NCBI GenBank assembly: GCA_035574455.1
Contig: DATLYT010000199.1
Coordinates: 1-5,954 of the forward strand
Direction of reading: 5' to 3'
DNA from: DATLYT01 sp035574455
GTDB taxonomy: Bacteria; Bacteroidota; Ignavibacteria; UBA10030
DNA length: 5,954 bases
In this document: positions 1-5,911 of the stretch, piece after piece
Position numbering within the stretch: the first letter of the stretch is position 1
How the letters are laid out: the number at the start of each line of letters is the position of its first letter
Translations under genes and position numbers: made by a program
The notes under the pieces: generated by a model
What the model was told of the DNA's origin: nothing
The model's database searches: none
Seen by the model: the letters and a program-made list of their open reading frames with translations, nothing else

Positions 1-1103
1 TCGATCACATTCTCCAGCTCGCGGATTTCTCCTTTCCATTGGTAGCGGATTAACGCCGCCATCGCTTCATTGCTGATACCCTTAATCGGCTTGCCCATCT
101 GTTTCCTGTACTCCCCCAGGAAGTGCTGAGCGAGAATGGGAATGTCATCCGGCCGCTCAGTAAGCGACGGCAGATGAATCTCGACAACATTCAGCCGATA
201 GAAGAGGTCTTCCCGGAACTTCCCCGCCTCGATCTCCTTCCGCAAATCGCGGTTCGTCGCGGCAATGATCCGGACGTTGACAGTGAACGGGTCGGTCATC
301 CCGACAGGGGTAATCTCCTTCTGCTCGATGGCGCGGAGAAGTTTAACCTGAAGATGGAGGGGAATTTCGCTGACTTCATCCAGGAACACGGTACCGCCGT
401 CTGCTACCTTAAAGAGTCCATCTTTATCAGACGTAGCGCCGGTGAACGAGCCTTTCTTGTGACCGAAGAGCTCGCTCTCGAAGAGCGTTTCAACGATGGC
501 GCCGCAGTTTACCGTAACGAATCGCTTTGTACTGCGGTTGCTGTTGTAGTGAATCGCCCGTGCAACAAGCTCCTTGCCCGTGCCGCTCTTGCCGGTGATG
601 AGCACGGTGCCTTCGCTTGTCGCAACGCGTTTAATAATCTCGAATACGCTTTTCATCGCATGGCTTTGGCCGATGATCCGGTCGAAATTATAATTGCGGT
701 TCAGTTCCTGGCGCAACAGTGAGTTTTCGAGCGAAAGCGTACGATGGTTGATGAGTTTCCGTACCCGGTAGAGCAGGTCGTCAAAATCGAGCGGCTTGAT
801 GATATAGTCATACGCCCCTTTGCGTAACGCCTGGACGGCAGTCTCGAGCGAACCAAAAGCTGTGATAATGATGACAAAAGTCTGAGGCGTGCGTCGGGTG
901 ATTTGCTCCAACAGATCCATCCCACGCATCTCCGGCATCTCGATGTCGGTGATCACGATGTCAAACGGATTCTTCTCCTGTCGCTCGAGAGCATCCTTGC
1001 CGTTGGTGGATTCTTCCACCACATAACCTTCTTTCCGTAACACAAAACTGAGCGATTCACGGATAATCTGCTCGTCGTCTACTACTAAGATTCTCTCAGC
1101 CAT
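1..1103 (-). CDS. NtrC-family sigma-54-dependent response regulator (C-terminus cut by window edge)
   Basis: This is a cytoplasmic transcription activator that, when phosphorylated, should use ATP hydrolysis to open promoters held by sigma-54 RNA polymerase. The 367 visible residues start MAERILVVDDEQ. The receiver domain (about 1-120) has the acidic pair D9/D10, phospho-acceptor D53 in ITDIEMP, T81 and K103. After a linker, the AAA+ domain (from about 142) shows Walker A GKSGTGKE (171-178), the sigma-54 contact loop as GSFTGA (218-223), Walker B GGTVFLDE (236-243), and FREDLFYRLNV (296-306). The canonical loop is GAFTGA, so there is an A-to-S change. The frame stays open to the window edge at KGEIRELENVI, where most relatives read GNVREL. 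Family members are usually about 440-470 residues, so the rest of the AAA+ lid and a Fis-type DNA-binding helix-turn-helix should lie beyond base 1. The ATG at 1101-1103 is preceded by AAAGGA seven bases away and overlaps the kinase stop. Class is certain; the target regulon is unknown. Confidence 0.96.
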   Translation of the reverse strand, partial: MAERILVVDDEQIIRESLSFVLRKEGYVVEESTNGKDALERQEKNPFDIVITDIEMPEMRGMDLLEQITRRTPQTFVIIITAFGSLETAVQALRKGAYDYIIKPLDFDDLLYRVRKLINHRTLSLENSLLRQELNRNYNFDRIIGQSHAMKSVFEIIKRVATSEGTVLITGKSGTGKELVARAIHYNSNRSTKRFVTVNCGAIVETLFESELFGHKKGSFTGATSDKDGLFKVADGGTVFLDEVSEIPLHLQVKLLRAIEQKEITPVGMTDPFTVNVRIIAATNRDLRKEIEAGKFREDLFYRLNVVEIHLPSLTERPDDIPILAQHFLGEYRKQMGKPIKGISNEAMAALIRYQWKGEIRELENVI

Positions 1104-2508
1104 TGCTGCGTCCTTTCAATGGAAAAATAACCGTAAATGTGCTTCCTTTGCCCGGCTGACTGCTCACGCGGATATCGCCGCCGAAGTTTTTCACAATACC
1201 ATAACTGACCCAAAGTCCCAAACCCGTTCCCTTGCCGACTTCCTTGGTCGTAAAGAACGGCTCAAAGATTTTCTCGAGGTCTTCCGGATTGATCCCCTTG
1301 CCCGTATCCCGGATCATCACCATCAATTTCGAGTCCTCCACACCAGACGTAATCCAGATGGTACCCGGCTTCTCCTCCAGTGAATCGACCGCGTTCATGA
1401 GAATGTTGATAAAGACCTGCGTAAGCTGATCCGGAACGACCATGAGTTTTGGCAAATCCTGTGCCAAGGAAACTTGAAAATCGATCTCTTTAACCTTCTT
1501 ACCGTACTTCACAATGTTCAGCGCATCCTGCACGACACAGTTGACATCGGTCGCGCGTTCGACATACGTTGACGGACGAGAGAAATCCACAAGGTCCCGA
1601 ATGGTGCGCGCGATACGATTGATCTGATTTTTGATCAACTCCAACTTCTCTTTGGCAAACTCATCGTTTGTCGTGCGCTGGATAACTTGTACGAGCGAGG
1701 AGATCGAGGTCAGCGGATTCCCGACTTCGTGGGCGATCCCTGCGGCGAGCGTGCCGATGCTTTCCATCTTCTGCGATTGCATGAGTTGCTGTTCCAACAT
1801 CTTCTGTTCCGTAATATCTCGATGAGCGCCAAGGAACCCTACCACATTGTGGCCATTATCGACAATGGGGGAAATCAACAGCTCGGTATGAAGCGGCATT
1901 CCATCTTTTCGACGATTCTCGACGTATCCGAGCCAGACCTTCCCGGCCAGGATCGTGTTCCACACCTCTTGCCAGAACTCGCGCGAATGTTTTTTGCTGC
2001 TCAGAAGTTTGGGATTCTTGCCGATTAATTCTTCTTTCGTGTACCCGCTCCATCGCTCAAAGGCAGGGTTGACGTACACCATCAAGCCGCGCGCATCAGT
2101 AATCTGGATCGGGTTGATGGTATGTTGAATAACGTTGGCAAACCGGAGGTAATCCAGGTCGCGCTTCTTTTGCTCCGTAATGTCTTTGATAATAAGAACC
2201 GTGTACGATTCATCCGCCGACTGGAGCTCCTTCACGTCAACGCTCACATCCATTACACTTGCATCAGCCTTCTTCAGCTGCGTGTCAAAGCTCGTACCGT
2301 TGATGCGTGTACGGAGCAGTTCATGGAAATGACTCCGTTCCCTCTCCACAACAAACTGTTCGATGTTGCCCCGGAGGAGCTTCTCTTCGCCGAGGTGGAG
2401 CGCAGCAGATCGGTTATGGTCGACAATTGCGCCTTTCCGGTCGAGGATTACTACCATCTCCGGAAAGAGGTCAAAAACGCGGCCATATTTGGAAAAGCTG
2501 ATGGGCAT
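1096..2508 (-). CDS. PAS-PAS sensor histidine kinase, NtrB-like, soluble
   Basis: This 470-residue histidine kinase is very probably the partner of the overlapping NtrC-family regulator. Domains in order: a first PAS domain (about 9-110, ending in IIKDITEQ); a second PAS domain with PAC segment (about 124-235, ending GAHRDITEQ); a HisKA dimerisation domain with phospho-acceptor H260 in GIAHEVGNPLTSI; and a HATPase domain with N-box FINILMNAVDSL (N372), G1 DTGKGI (401-406), F-box FEPFFTTK (415-422) and G2 GKGTGLGL (425-432). No membrane helix or signal peptide is visible, so it should sense an intracellular signal. No obvious cofactor signature in the PAS domains tells which. The ATG at 2506-2508 has AGGAA six bases upstream. 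Its stop lies 8 bases inside the regulator gene, which suggests translational coupling. A sigma-54 promoter is predicted just upstream. The sensed signal is not identifiable from sequence. Confidence 0.95.
   Translation of the reverse strand: MPISFSKYGRVFDLFPEMVVILDRKGAIVDHNRSAALHLGEEKLLRGNIEQFVVERERSHFHELLRTRINGTSFDTQLKKADASVMDVSVDVKELQSADESYTVLIIKDITEQKKRDLDYLRFANVIQHTINPIQITDARGLMVYVNPAFERWSGYTKEELIGKNPKLLSSKKHSREFWQEVWNTILAGKVWLGYVENRRKDGMPLHTELLISPIVDNGHNVVGFLGAHRDITEQKMLEQQLMQSQKMESIGTLAAGIAHEVGNPLTSISSLVQVIQRTTNDEFAKEKLELIKNQINRIARTIRDLVDFSRPSTYVERATDVNCVVQDALNIVKYGKKVKEIDFQVSLAQDLPKLMVVPDQLTQVFINILMNAVDSLEEKPGTIWITSGVEDSKLMVMIRDTGKGINPEDLEKIFEPFFTTKEVGKGTGLGLWVSYGIVKNFGGDIRVSSQPGKGSTFTVIFPLKGRSNG
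1111..1116 (-). promoter_or_regulatory. ribosome binding site of the response regulator inside the kinase gene
   Basis: Read on the minus strand this is AAAGGA, seven bases before the regulator ATG at 1103. It lies within the last codons of the kinase gene, which supports this start and coupled translation of the pair. Confidence 0.75.
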
Positions 2509-2514
2509 GCAGGG

Positions 2515-2519
2515 TTCCT
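2515..2519 (-). promoter_or_regulatory. ribosome binding site of the histidine kinase
   Basis: The minus strand reads AGGAA six bases before the ATG at 2508, supporting this start over internal methionines. Confidence 0.65.
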
Positions 2520-2553
2520 GACACCATCAAGGTACTTCAAGTTAGAATTTAAG

Positions 2554-2568
2554 GCAAGGTTTGTGCCA
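2554..2568 (-). promoter_or_regulatory. sigma-54 (-24/-12) promoter of the kinase-regulator operon
   Basis: On the minus strand the sequence reads TGGCACAAACCTTGC. The sigma-54 consensus is TGGCACG, four bases, then TTGC; the match is exact in spacing and differs only at the last base of the -24 block. The invariant GG and GC are both present. Placing the C of GC at -12 puts the start site near 2542, giving a leader of about 34 bases that contains the kinase ribosome binding site. The pairing with a sigma-54 activator gene in the same transcript makes autoregulation likely. The promoter itself is seen in sequence; its use is inferred. Confidence 0.8.
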
Positions 2569-2580
2569 GCATTCGCACAA
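2561..2580. repeat. inverted repeat TTGTGC-N8-GCACAA over the -24 element
   Basis: Two perfect 6-base arms (2561-2566 and 2575-2580) flank an 8-base spacer, and the left arm overlaps the -24 element of the sigma-54 promoter. It could be an operator that blocks the promoter, or a chance repeat; arms this short are not compelling alone. Confidence 0.35.
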
Positions 2581-2610
2581 TTGAGAATGTGGAAAAATAA
2601 GCCAAAATCA

Positions 2611-2629
2611 AGGACTTTTTCGCAGTCCT
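2611..2629 (-). terminator. weak terminator-like hairpin after the permease operon
   Basis: AGGACT (2611-2616) and AGTCCT (2624-2629) form a perfect 6-base stem with a 7-base loop; on the minus strand it is followed by TGATTTTGGCTT. An ATC/GAT pairing can lengthen the stem after a small internal loop. It lies about 70 bases past the second permease stop, so it could end that transcript. The stem is short and the T-run broken. It also sits near -78 of the sigma-54 start and overlaps a second palindrome, CGCAGTCCTGCG (2621-2632), so it may be an activator site instead. Confidence 0.35.
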
Positions 2630-2668
2630 GCGATCTTTTTCTTGAGAATGAAAATGGGGTGTCAGGAG

Positions 2669-2684
2669 TTCCTATCGATAGGAA
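2669..2684. promoter_or_regulatory. perfect 16-bp palindrome, candidate upstream activator site
   Basis: TTCCTATCGATAGGAA is perfectly self-complementary. Its centre is about 134 bases upstream of the start site predicted from the sigma-54 promoter, within the -80 to -150 range where NtrC-family dimers usually bind. A GAGTTCC heptamer overlaps its left edge (2666-2672) and recurs at 2690-2696. No T-run follows on either strand, so a terminator is less likely. The likely ligand is the regulator encoded downstream; this is inference. Confidence 0.5.
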
Positions 2685-2698
2685 ATTATGAGTTCCGA

Positions 2699-3826
2699 TT
2701 AGCCGAGCGTTTTCTTGAACCGCACTACGCTCAGCGACAGAATGACGAGACCGAAGATCAACAGAAAAAGCGCTTCATCCCATAGCTCCACCATCCCTAC
2801 TCCTTTCAAGAAGAGCCCACGAATGATCGACAAGAAGTAGCGGAGGGGAATCATATGAGTTATGCCTTGGATGATCGGCGGCATATTCTCGATGGGGAAG
2901 GTAAACCCGGAGAGAAAGAGGAAGGGGAAGAAGACAAAGAATTGCGCCGTCATCATCGCCTGCTGTTGCGTGCGCGAAACTGTGGAGACGAAAAGTCCGA
3001 GGCCGAGCGTCGTGAGGAGGAAGAGACCGCACAATGCGAAGAGCAACGGGATGCTACCTTTAAGCGGAATTTCGAACCAGTTCACGGCGACGCCCAGCAC
3101 AAGTGCCACATCCACGAAGCCGATGATGATAAACGGCAGAAGTTTGCCGAGGATGAACTGATACGGTTTGATGGGGGTAACGAGGATTTGCTCGATTGTA
3201 CCTACCTCCTTTTCTCGCACGATGGATGCAGAGGAAAAAGTTGTCGTAATAATCATGAGGATGAGAGCAACGACGCCGGGAACCATGTAGTTCGCGCTGC
3301 GGAGGTCGGGGTTGAACCAGACGCGCGTCTCTGCCTTCACGCGCGGCACCACCGATCCGGATCCTTCGCGCAACAGCTGCTGTGCGAAGATCGTCTGCGC
3401 ATAGCCAGCAGTAATTTGCGCGGCATAACTCAGGCTAATGTTCGCCGTGTTCGCATCGGTGCCGTCGGCTAATAATTGCACGCTGACTGGCCTGCCCAAT
3501 CCTAAGGATTTGCTAAAATCGTGAGGGATGGAAACAGCGAGCGTTGCATGGCCACGGTCGAGCGCACGGTCAAGGCCTGCCGGATTCACGGCATACTCGA
3601 CAATCGTGAAGTAGCCCGAGTTTGTAAATCGTTCCAGGTACTGTCGGCTCTCGAGGCTTCGGTCTGCATCATAGACAACCAGCGGTATGTTCTTCACATC
3701 CACCGTCGCGGCATAACCGAGAAGGATGACCTGAATGACCGGCGCGAGCAGAATGAGCGGCAGCATCCGCTTGTCCTGCCGAATTTGCAAGAATTCCTTG
3801 ACGACCATGCGCCGGATAGCGTTCAT
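2699..3826 (-). CDS. ABC-2 type transporter permease (YbhR/YbhS-like), second of a pair
   Basis: This 375-residue integral membrane subunit of an ABC-2 exporter probably pairs with the preceding permease to form a heterodimeric channel. One helix (about 21-41) follows the amphipathic start MNAIRRMVVKEFLQIRQDKR. A large extracytoplasmic domain (about 42-180) ends at WFNPDLRSANYMVPG. Five more helices follow (about 182-203, 227-250, 257-281, 287-310, 349-368). SIVREKEVGTIEQILVTP (201-218) is the cytoplasmic coupling segment seen in this family. The frame is open for 28 more codons upstream to an ATG at 3910, but the chosen ATG at 3824-3826 overlaps the previous stop as ATGA, has GGGAG eight bases upstream, and gives a length matching its partner. 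The substrate cannot be deduced; relatives export drugs, lipophilic compounds or cell-envelope material. No ATPase is in the window. Confidence 0.93.
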   Translation of the reverse strand: MNAIRRMVVKEFLQIRQDKRMLPLILLAPVIQVILLGYAATVDVKNIPLVVYDADRSLESRQYLERFTNSGYFTIVEYAVNPAGLDRALDRGHATLAVSIPHDFSKSLGLGRPVSVQLLADGTDANTANISLSYAAQITAGYAQTIFAQQLLREGSGSVVPRVKAETRVWFNPDLRSANYMVPGVVALILMIITTTFSSASIVREKEVGTIEQILVTPIKPYQFILGKLLPFIIIGFVDVALVLGVAVNWFEIPLKGSIPLLFALCGLFLLTTLGLGLFVSTVSRTQQQAMMTAQFFVFFPFLFLSGFTFPIENMPPIIQGITHMIPLRYFLSIIRGLFLKGVGMVELWDEALFLLIFGLVILSLSVVRFKKTLG

Positions 3827-4956
3827 CGATTTAACTCCCGCTGCAATCGAACGACACTCACGCCGATCATGAACATAGCAAAGAGCAACAGATAGACGAA
3901 CTGCTCCCATACCGCTTCTATTCCCACGCCTTTCAGGATAATCGCCCGAACAACGACAAGAAAGAATTTCGTTGGCATGAGGTTCGAGATAACCTGCAAA
4001 ACTACCGGCATGCTGTTAATCGGGAAAACGAAGCCGGAGAGCAGAAAGCTTGGGAGCAAGGAGCTGAACACCGAGAGGATAAATGCCACCTGCTGTGTTT
4101 CTGCAACGGTCGAAATGAAGATGCCCTGCCCGAGTCCACCCATCAGGAAGATGACGATCGCGAGGTAGAGCAGAACGATGTTTCCTTCAATCACCACATT
4201 GAACAGCAACGCGCCCATCACCATGATCAGCGTTGCAGCGACGATGGAAATGAACAGATACGGGAGCGTCTTGCCGAGGATGATTTCATTCGACCAGAGC
4301 GGCGAGGTTTTTAGCAGTTCCATCGTGCCTAATTCTTTTTCCCGCACGATGGAGAGCGACGTCGAGACCACCGTGACAATCATCAAAATCAGCCCAAACA
4401 GGCCGGGAACGAGATATTTTGCCGTTTTGAGTTCGGGGTTGTACCAGAGCTTTGGTTGGAGCGTGAGTGGAGCCGACCACGAACGACCCCGTTTTTCCAG
4501 CCATTCGACCATCAGCCGGATGTTGTAATCCTGGACGGCCATCGAGACGTAGCCCAATGCCGTCGTTGCGGTGTTAGAATTCATACCGTCGAAGAGAATC
4601 TGAACTGTGGCTTCATGACCGGCTTGTAATTCGCGCGAGAATGTGGGTGGGATCACCACGACGATCTTTGCATCCCCTTCCTCCAGCATCCGGTCAACGT
4701 GGCGGCGATCCGTGAGCGTCGTCGTGAAATCAAGATATTCTGAATTCGTCAAATGCGTGATGAAGGCCCGGCTCGCGCTGCTCTTGTCCTCATCGTACAC
4801 AGCGACCGAAAGATGTTTCACGTCAAAGTTCAACGCATAGCCGACCATCATCAGCAAAAATGCCGGCAGAAAGATCAGAATGCCCAGCGCCCGCTTGTCG
4901 CGGCGGATTTGCCGGAATTCTTTTTTAAAAATCGGCGCGATGTTCAGGTGAATCAT
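3823..4956 (-). CDS. ABC-2 type transporter permease (YbhR/YbhS-like), first of a pair
   Basis: This 377-residue ABC-2 exporter permease has the same architecture as the following gene: a basic N-terminus (IFKKEFRQIRRDKRALG), a first helix at about 23-42, a large extracytoplasmic domain to about 180 ending in LWYNPELKTAKYLVPG, then helices near 183-203, 227-252, 258-282, 289-312 and 350-370. The coupling segment is SIVREKELGTMELLKTSP (202-219). The two permeases are clearly paralogous (SIVREKE.GT, F.LSGF.FPI..MP, LKGVG..... W near the C-terminus). The start at 4954-4956 is well supported: an in-frame stop lies just upstream at 4960-4962, and AGAGG stands seven bases before the ATG. That ribosome binding site is inside the transposase gene, whose stop shares the ATGA. 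Such pairs normally follow an ATPase gene and a membrane-fusion-protein gene; neither is visible here. Substrate unknown. Confidence 0.94.
   Translation of the reverse strand: MIHLNIAPIFKKEFRQIRRDKRALGILIFLPAFLLMMVGYALNFDVKHLSVAVYDEDKSSASRAFITHLTNSEYLDFTTTLTDRRHVDRMLEEGDAKIVVVIPPTFSRELQAGHEATVQILFDGMNSNTATTALGYVSMAVQDYNIRLMVEWLEKRGRSWSAPLTLQPKLWYNPELKTAKYLVPGLFGLILMIVTVVSTSLSIVREKELGTMELLKTSPLWSNEIILGKTLPYLFISIVAATLIMVMGALLFNVVIEGNIVLLYLAIVIFLMGGLGQGIFISTVAETQQVAFILSVFSSLLPSFLLSGFVFPINSMPVVLQVISNLMPTKFFLVVVRAIILKGVGIEAVWEQFVYLLLFAMFMIGVSVVRLQRELNR
3835..3839 (-). promoter_or_regulatory. ribosome binding site fixing the second permease start
   Basis: GGGAG on the minus strand, eight bases before the ATG at 3826. 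It supports the short start (375 aa) over the upstream in-frame ATG at 3910, which would give 403 aa and a long overlap with the previous gene. Confidence 0.65.
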
Positions 4957-5438
4957 GCCTTAACCTCTTGATCCTCTTCGTCAATCCATTTGAACAGATA
5001 CTTGGCATCATACTGCACAGCAAAATCCTCCAGCATCTTGAGGTATTCTTCTTTGAATGTCTTCTTCCGATGATGTTCAGCCTGGTTCAGAATATATTTT
5101 ACTACTCTATCGATCTCCGAGTGAGAATGAGAAAAAGCACCAAAGCCCTCTTGCCAGTTGAAGCGTCCTCGAATCCATTGCTGGTCGTTGATAAATCCTG
5201 ACGACCCTGCCTTGACGTCTCGAACAAGATCAGACAGAGCAATCGTCGGTTTTATACCCACAAATGCATGCATGTGGTCCGGTTCACAGTTGATGGCGAT
5301 TGGTTTTTGGCCGCGATTCTTGATAATGCCTGTCGTATATTTGCACAGTTCTTCAAGATGCGATCGTGGAATTAAACATCGTCTGCCAGCAACAGCAAAC
5401 ACGATGTGGATATAAATCTGGGTATAGGTGTTCGCCAT
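4953..5438 (-). CDS. tnpA: IS200/IS605-family Y1 (HUH) transposase TnpA, complete
   Basis: This 161-residue single-strand transposase cuts and joins DNA through a tyrosine. The family start MANTYTQIYIHIVFAV is present. The HUH metal motif is H55-M56-H57 in CEPDHMHAFVGI, the family block FNWQEGFGAFSHS spans 93-105, and catalytic tyrosine Y115 with Q119 lies in KYILNQAEHH. All key residues are intact, so the protein may be active. It has a strong AAGGAGG ribosome binding site just before the ATG. Its C-terminal tail (WIDEEDQEVKA) ends in a TGA that overlaps the permease ATG, leaving no room after the gene for a normal IS200 right end. No tnpB is present. It may be a mobile element that landed in the exporter operon, or a REP-associated transposase (RAYT) living as a single-copy gene beside its repeats; several REP-like palindromes lie upstream. 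Confidence 0.93.
   Translation of the reverse strand: MANTYTQIYIHIVFAVAGRRCLIPRSHLEELCKYTTGIIKNRGQKPIAINCEPDHMHAFVGIKPTIALSDLVRDVKAGSSGFINDQQWIRGRFNWQEGFGAFSHSHSEIDRVVKYILNQAEHHRKKTFKEEYLKMLEDFAVQYDAKYLFKWIDEEDQEVKA
4964..4968 (-). promoter_or_regulatory. ribosome binding site of the first permease, inside the transposase gene
   Basis: AGAGG on the minus strand, seven bases before the permease ATG at 4956. It falls within the last codons of the transposase gene, so the two reading frames are physically tied together at this junction. Confidence 0.65.
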
Positions 5439-5442
5439 GATT

Positions 5443-5449
5443 CCTCCTT
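5443..5449 (-). promoter_or_regulatory. strong ribosome binding site of tnpA
   Basis: AAGGAGG on the minus strand, four bases before the tnpA ATG at 5438. It is near the full anti-16S complement, slightly close to the start. IS200-type transposase genes are usually poorly translated, so such a strong site is somewhat unexpected. Confidence 0.7.
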
Positions 5450-5467
5450 GTTCCTTGTATCATGGTG

Positions 5468-5488
5468 ATAGGTCGCTCCCATGGAGCT
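5468..5488 (-). repeat. REP-like palindrome, copy 1
   Basis: The minus strand reads AAGCTCCATGGGAGCGACCT. The GCTCC/GGAGC stem and GCGACC tail are shared with the other three copies. It lies about 30 bases upstream of the tnpA start and points toward tnpA. Confidence 0.55.
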
Positions 5489-5510
5489 TTGTTTTTTTTC
5501 TTACCAAAGA

Positions 5511-5540
5511 GCTACAAAGGGTTCGCCCCTACGGGGCTGA
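5511..5540 (-). repeat. REP-like palindrome, copy 2
   Basis: The minus strand reads CAGCCCCGTAGGGGCGAACC followed by a CTTTGTAGC tail. GCCCC/GGGGC form the stem; compensating changes relative to copy 1 (T to C on one arm, A to G on the other) keep the pairing. Same orientation as copy 1. Confidence 0.55.
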
Positions 5541-5610
5541 ACGCCAGAATGTTATTGCTCCACTTAATTCAAGAAGACCTTGCAGGATCCCTTCTCAAGT
5601 TGACCGCTTC

Positions 5611-5638
5611 TCAGCCATTCGTTGAAACGAATGGCTGA
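5611..5638. repeat. perfect 13-bp hairpin with additional outer stem
   Basis: TCAGCCATTCGTT (5611-5623) and AACGAATGGCTGA (5626-5638) are perfect complements around a two-base centre. An outer AGTTG (5598-5602) pairs with CAACT (5640-5644), giving a structure of about 47 bases. No T-run follows on either strand, so it is not a typical terminator. It might be a subterminal hairpin of the transposable element, a REP-type unit, or a structured RNA. Confidence 0.6.
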
Positions 5639-5658
5639 ACAACTACACTGAAACGTTG

Positions 5659-5683
5659 GGAAAAACCCCGCTACGCGGGGTTT
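5659..5683 (-). terminator. intrinsic terminator facing tnpA
   Basis: AAACCCCGC (5663-5671) and GCGGGGTTT (5675-5683) form a 9-bp GC-rich stem with a three-base loop. On the minus strand the stem is followed by T residues (five in a row at 5665-5661) and then CCC; on the plus strand only TTTCG follows. It should therefore stop transcription coming from the right, before tnpA, and implies that tnpA and the permeases are read from a promoter between about 5440 and 5660. Confidence 0.6.
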
Positions 5684-5696
5684 CGTGATCAGTGAA

Positions 5697-5719
5697 GCCG
5701 TCGACTTGTAGTCGATGGC
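5697..5719. repeat. imperfect inverted repeat GCCGTCGAC-N5-GTCGATGGC
   Basis: Nine-base arms pair with one G-T mismatch around the loop TTGTA. No T-run follows. This is a REP-like unit of a different sequence from the AGCYCC family nearby. Confidence 0.45.
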
Positions 5720-5819
5720 GACTGCACAGCAAACATCATTAACCTGCTTTCGTTGCGCTGGCTGCTCTACTCTGAAGACCCTGACACAGTGATGTATGTT
5801 CATCGTCGGTCAGCGACTG

Positions 5820-5834
5820 AGCAGTTAAGCTGCT
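5820..5834. repeat. small inverted repeat AGCAG-N5-CTGCT
   Basis: A five-base stem with loop TTAAG, followed at some distance on the plus strand by TTTGTTTTTTC (5850-5860). Too short for a confident terminator call, and no plus-strand gene is seen before it. Confidence 0.25.
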
Positions 5835-5860
5835 GAACCCTTTGAATCGTTTGTTTTTTC

Positions 5861-5892
5861 TAGCTCCGTTAGGAGCGGGCCGTTTATAGCAA
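5861..5892 (+). repeat. REP-like palindrome, copy 3
   Basis: TAGCTCCGTTAGGAGCGGGC is followed by CGTTTATAGCAA. Same GCTCC/GGAGC stem and GCG junction as copies 1 and 2 but in the opposite orientation, with a longer tail resembling the CTTTGTAGC tail of copy 2. A T-run precedes it. Confidence 0.55.
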
Positions 5893-5911
5893 CGCGCTTA
5901 GTAACTGCACC

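Noticed and set aside
123..722. Plus-strand open frame of 199 codons
   Set aside because: Antisense to the AAA+ domain of the response regulator, whose motifs are intact on the minus strand; the plus-strand translation shows no family features.
2669..2684. Palindrome as a rho-independent terminator for the permease operon
   Set aside because: The stem is A/T-rich with at best a four-base loop, and no T-run follows on either strand; its place relative to the sigma-54 promoter fits an activator site better.
2122..2691. Plus-strand open frame of 189 codons extending past the kinase start
   Set aside because: Mostly antisense to the kinase PAS domains, and it then crosses the sigma-54 promoter and palindrome; no domain or good ribosome binding site was recognised.
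2855..3472. Plus-strand open frame of 205 codons rich in charged residues
   Set aside because: Antisense to the second permease; the charged composition is the mirror of hydrophobic membrane codons.
3827..3910. N-terminal extension of the second permease to the ATG at 3910 (403 aa)
   Set aside because: The extra 28 residues are unlike the family N-terminus and lie within the preceding gene; the ATG at 3826 has a ribosome binding site, an ATGA overlap and a length matching its partner.
5564..5803. Minus-strand open frame of 79 codons in the repeat region
   Set aside because: It runs through the 13-bp hairpin, the terminator-like GC hairpin and the GTCGAC repeat, has no recognised domain, and is best explained as a chance frame across repeats. 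If the repeats recur in the genome, similar frames would recur with them.
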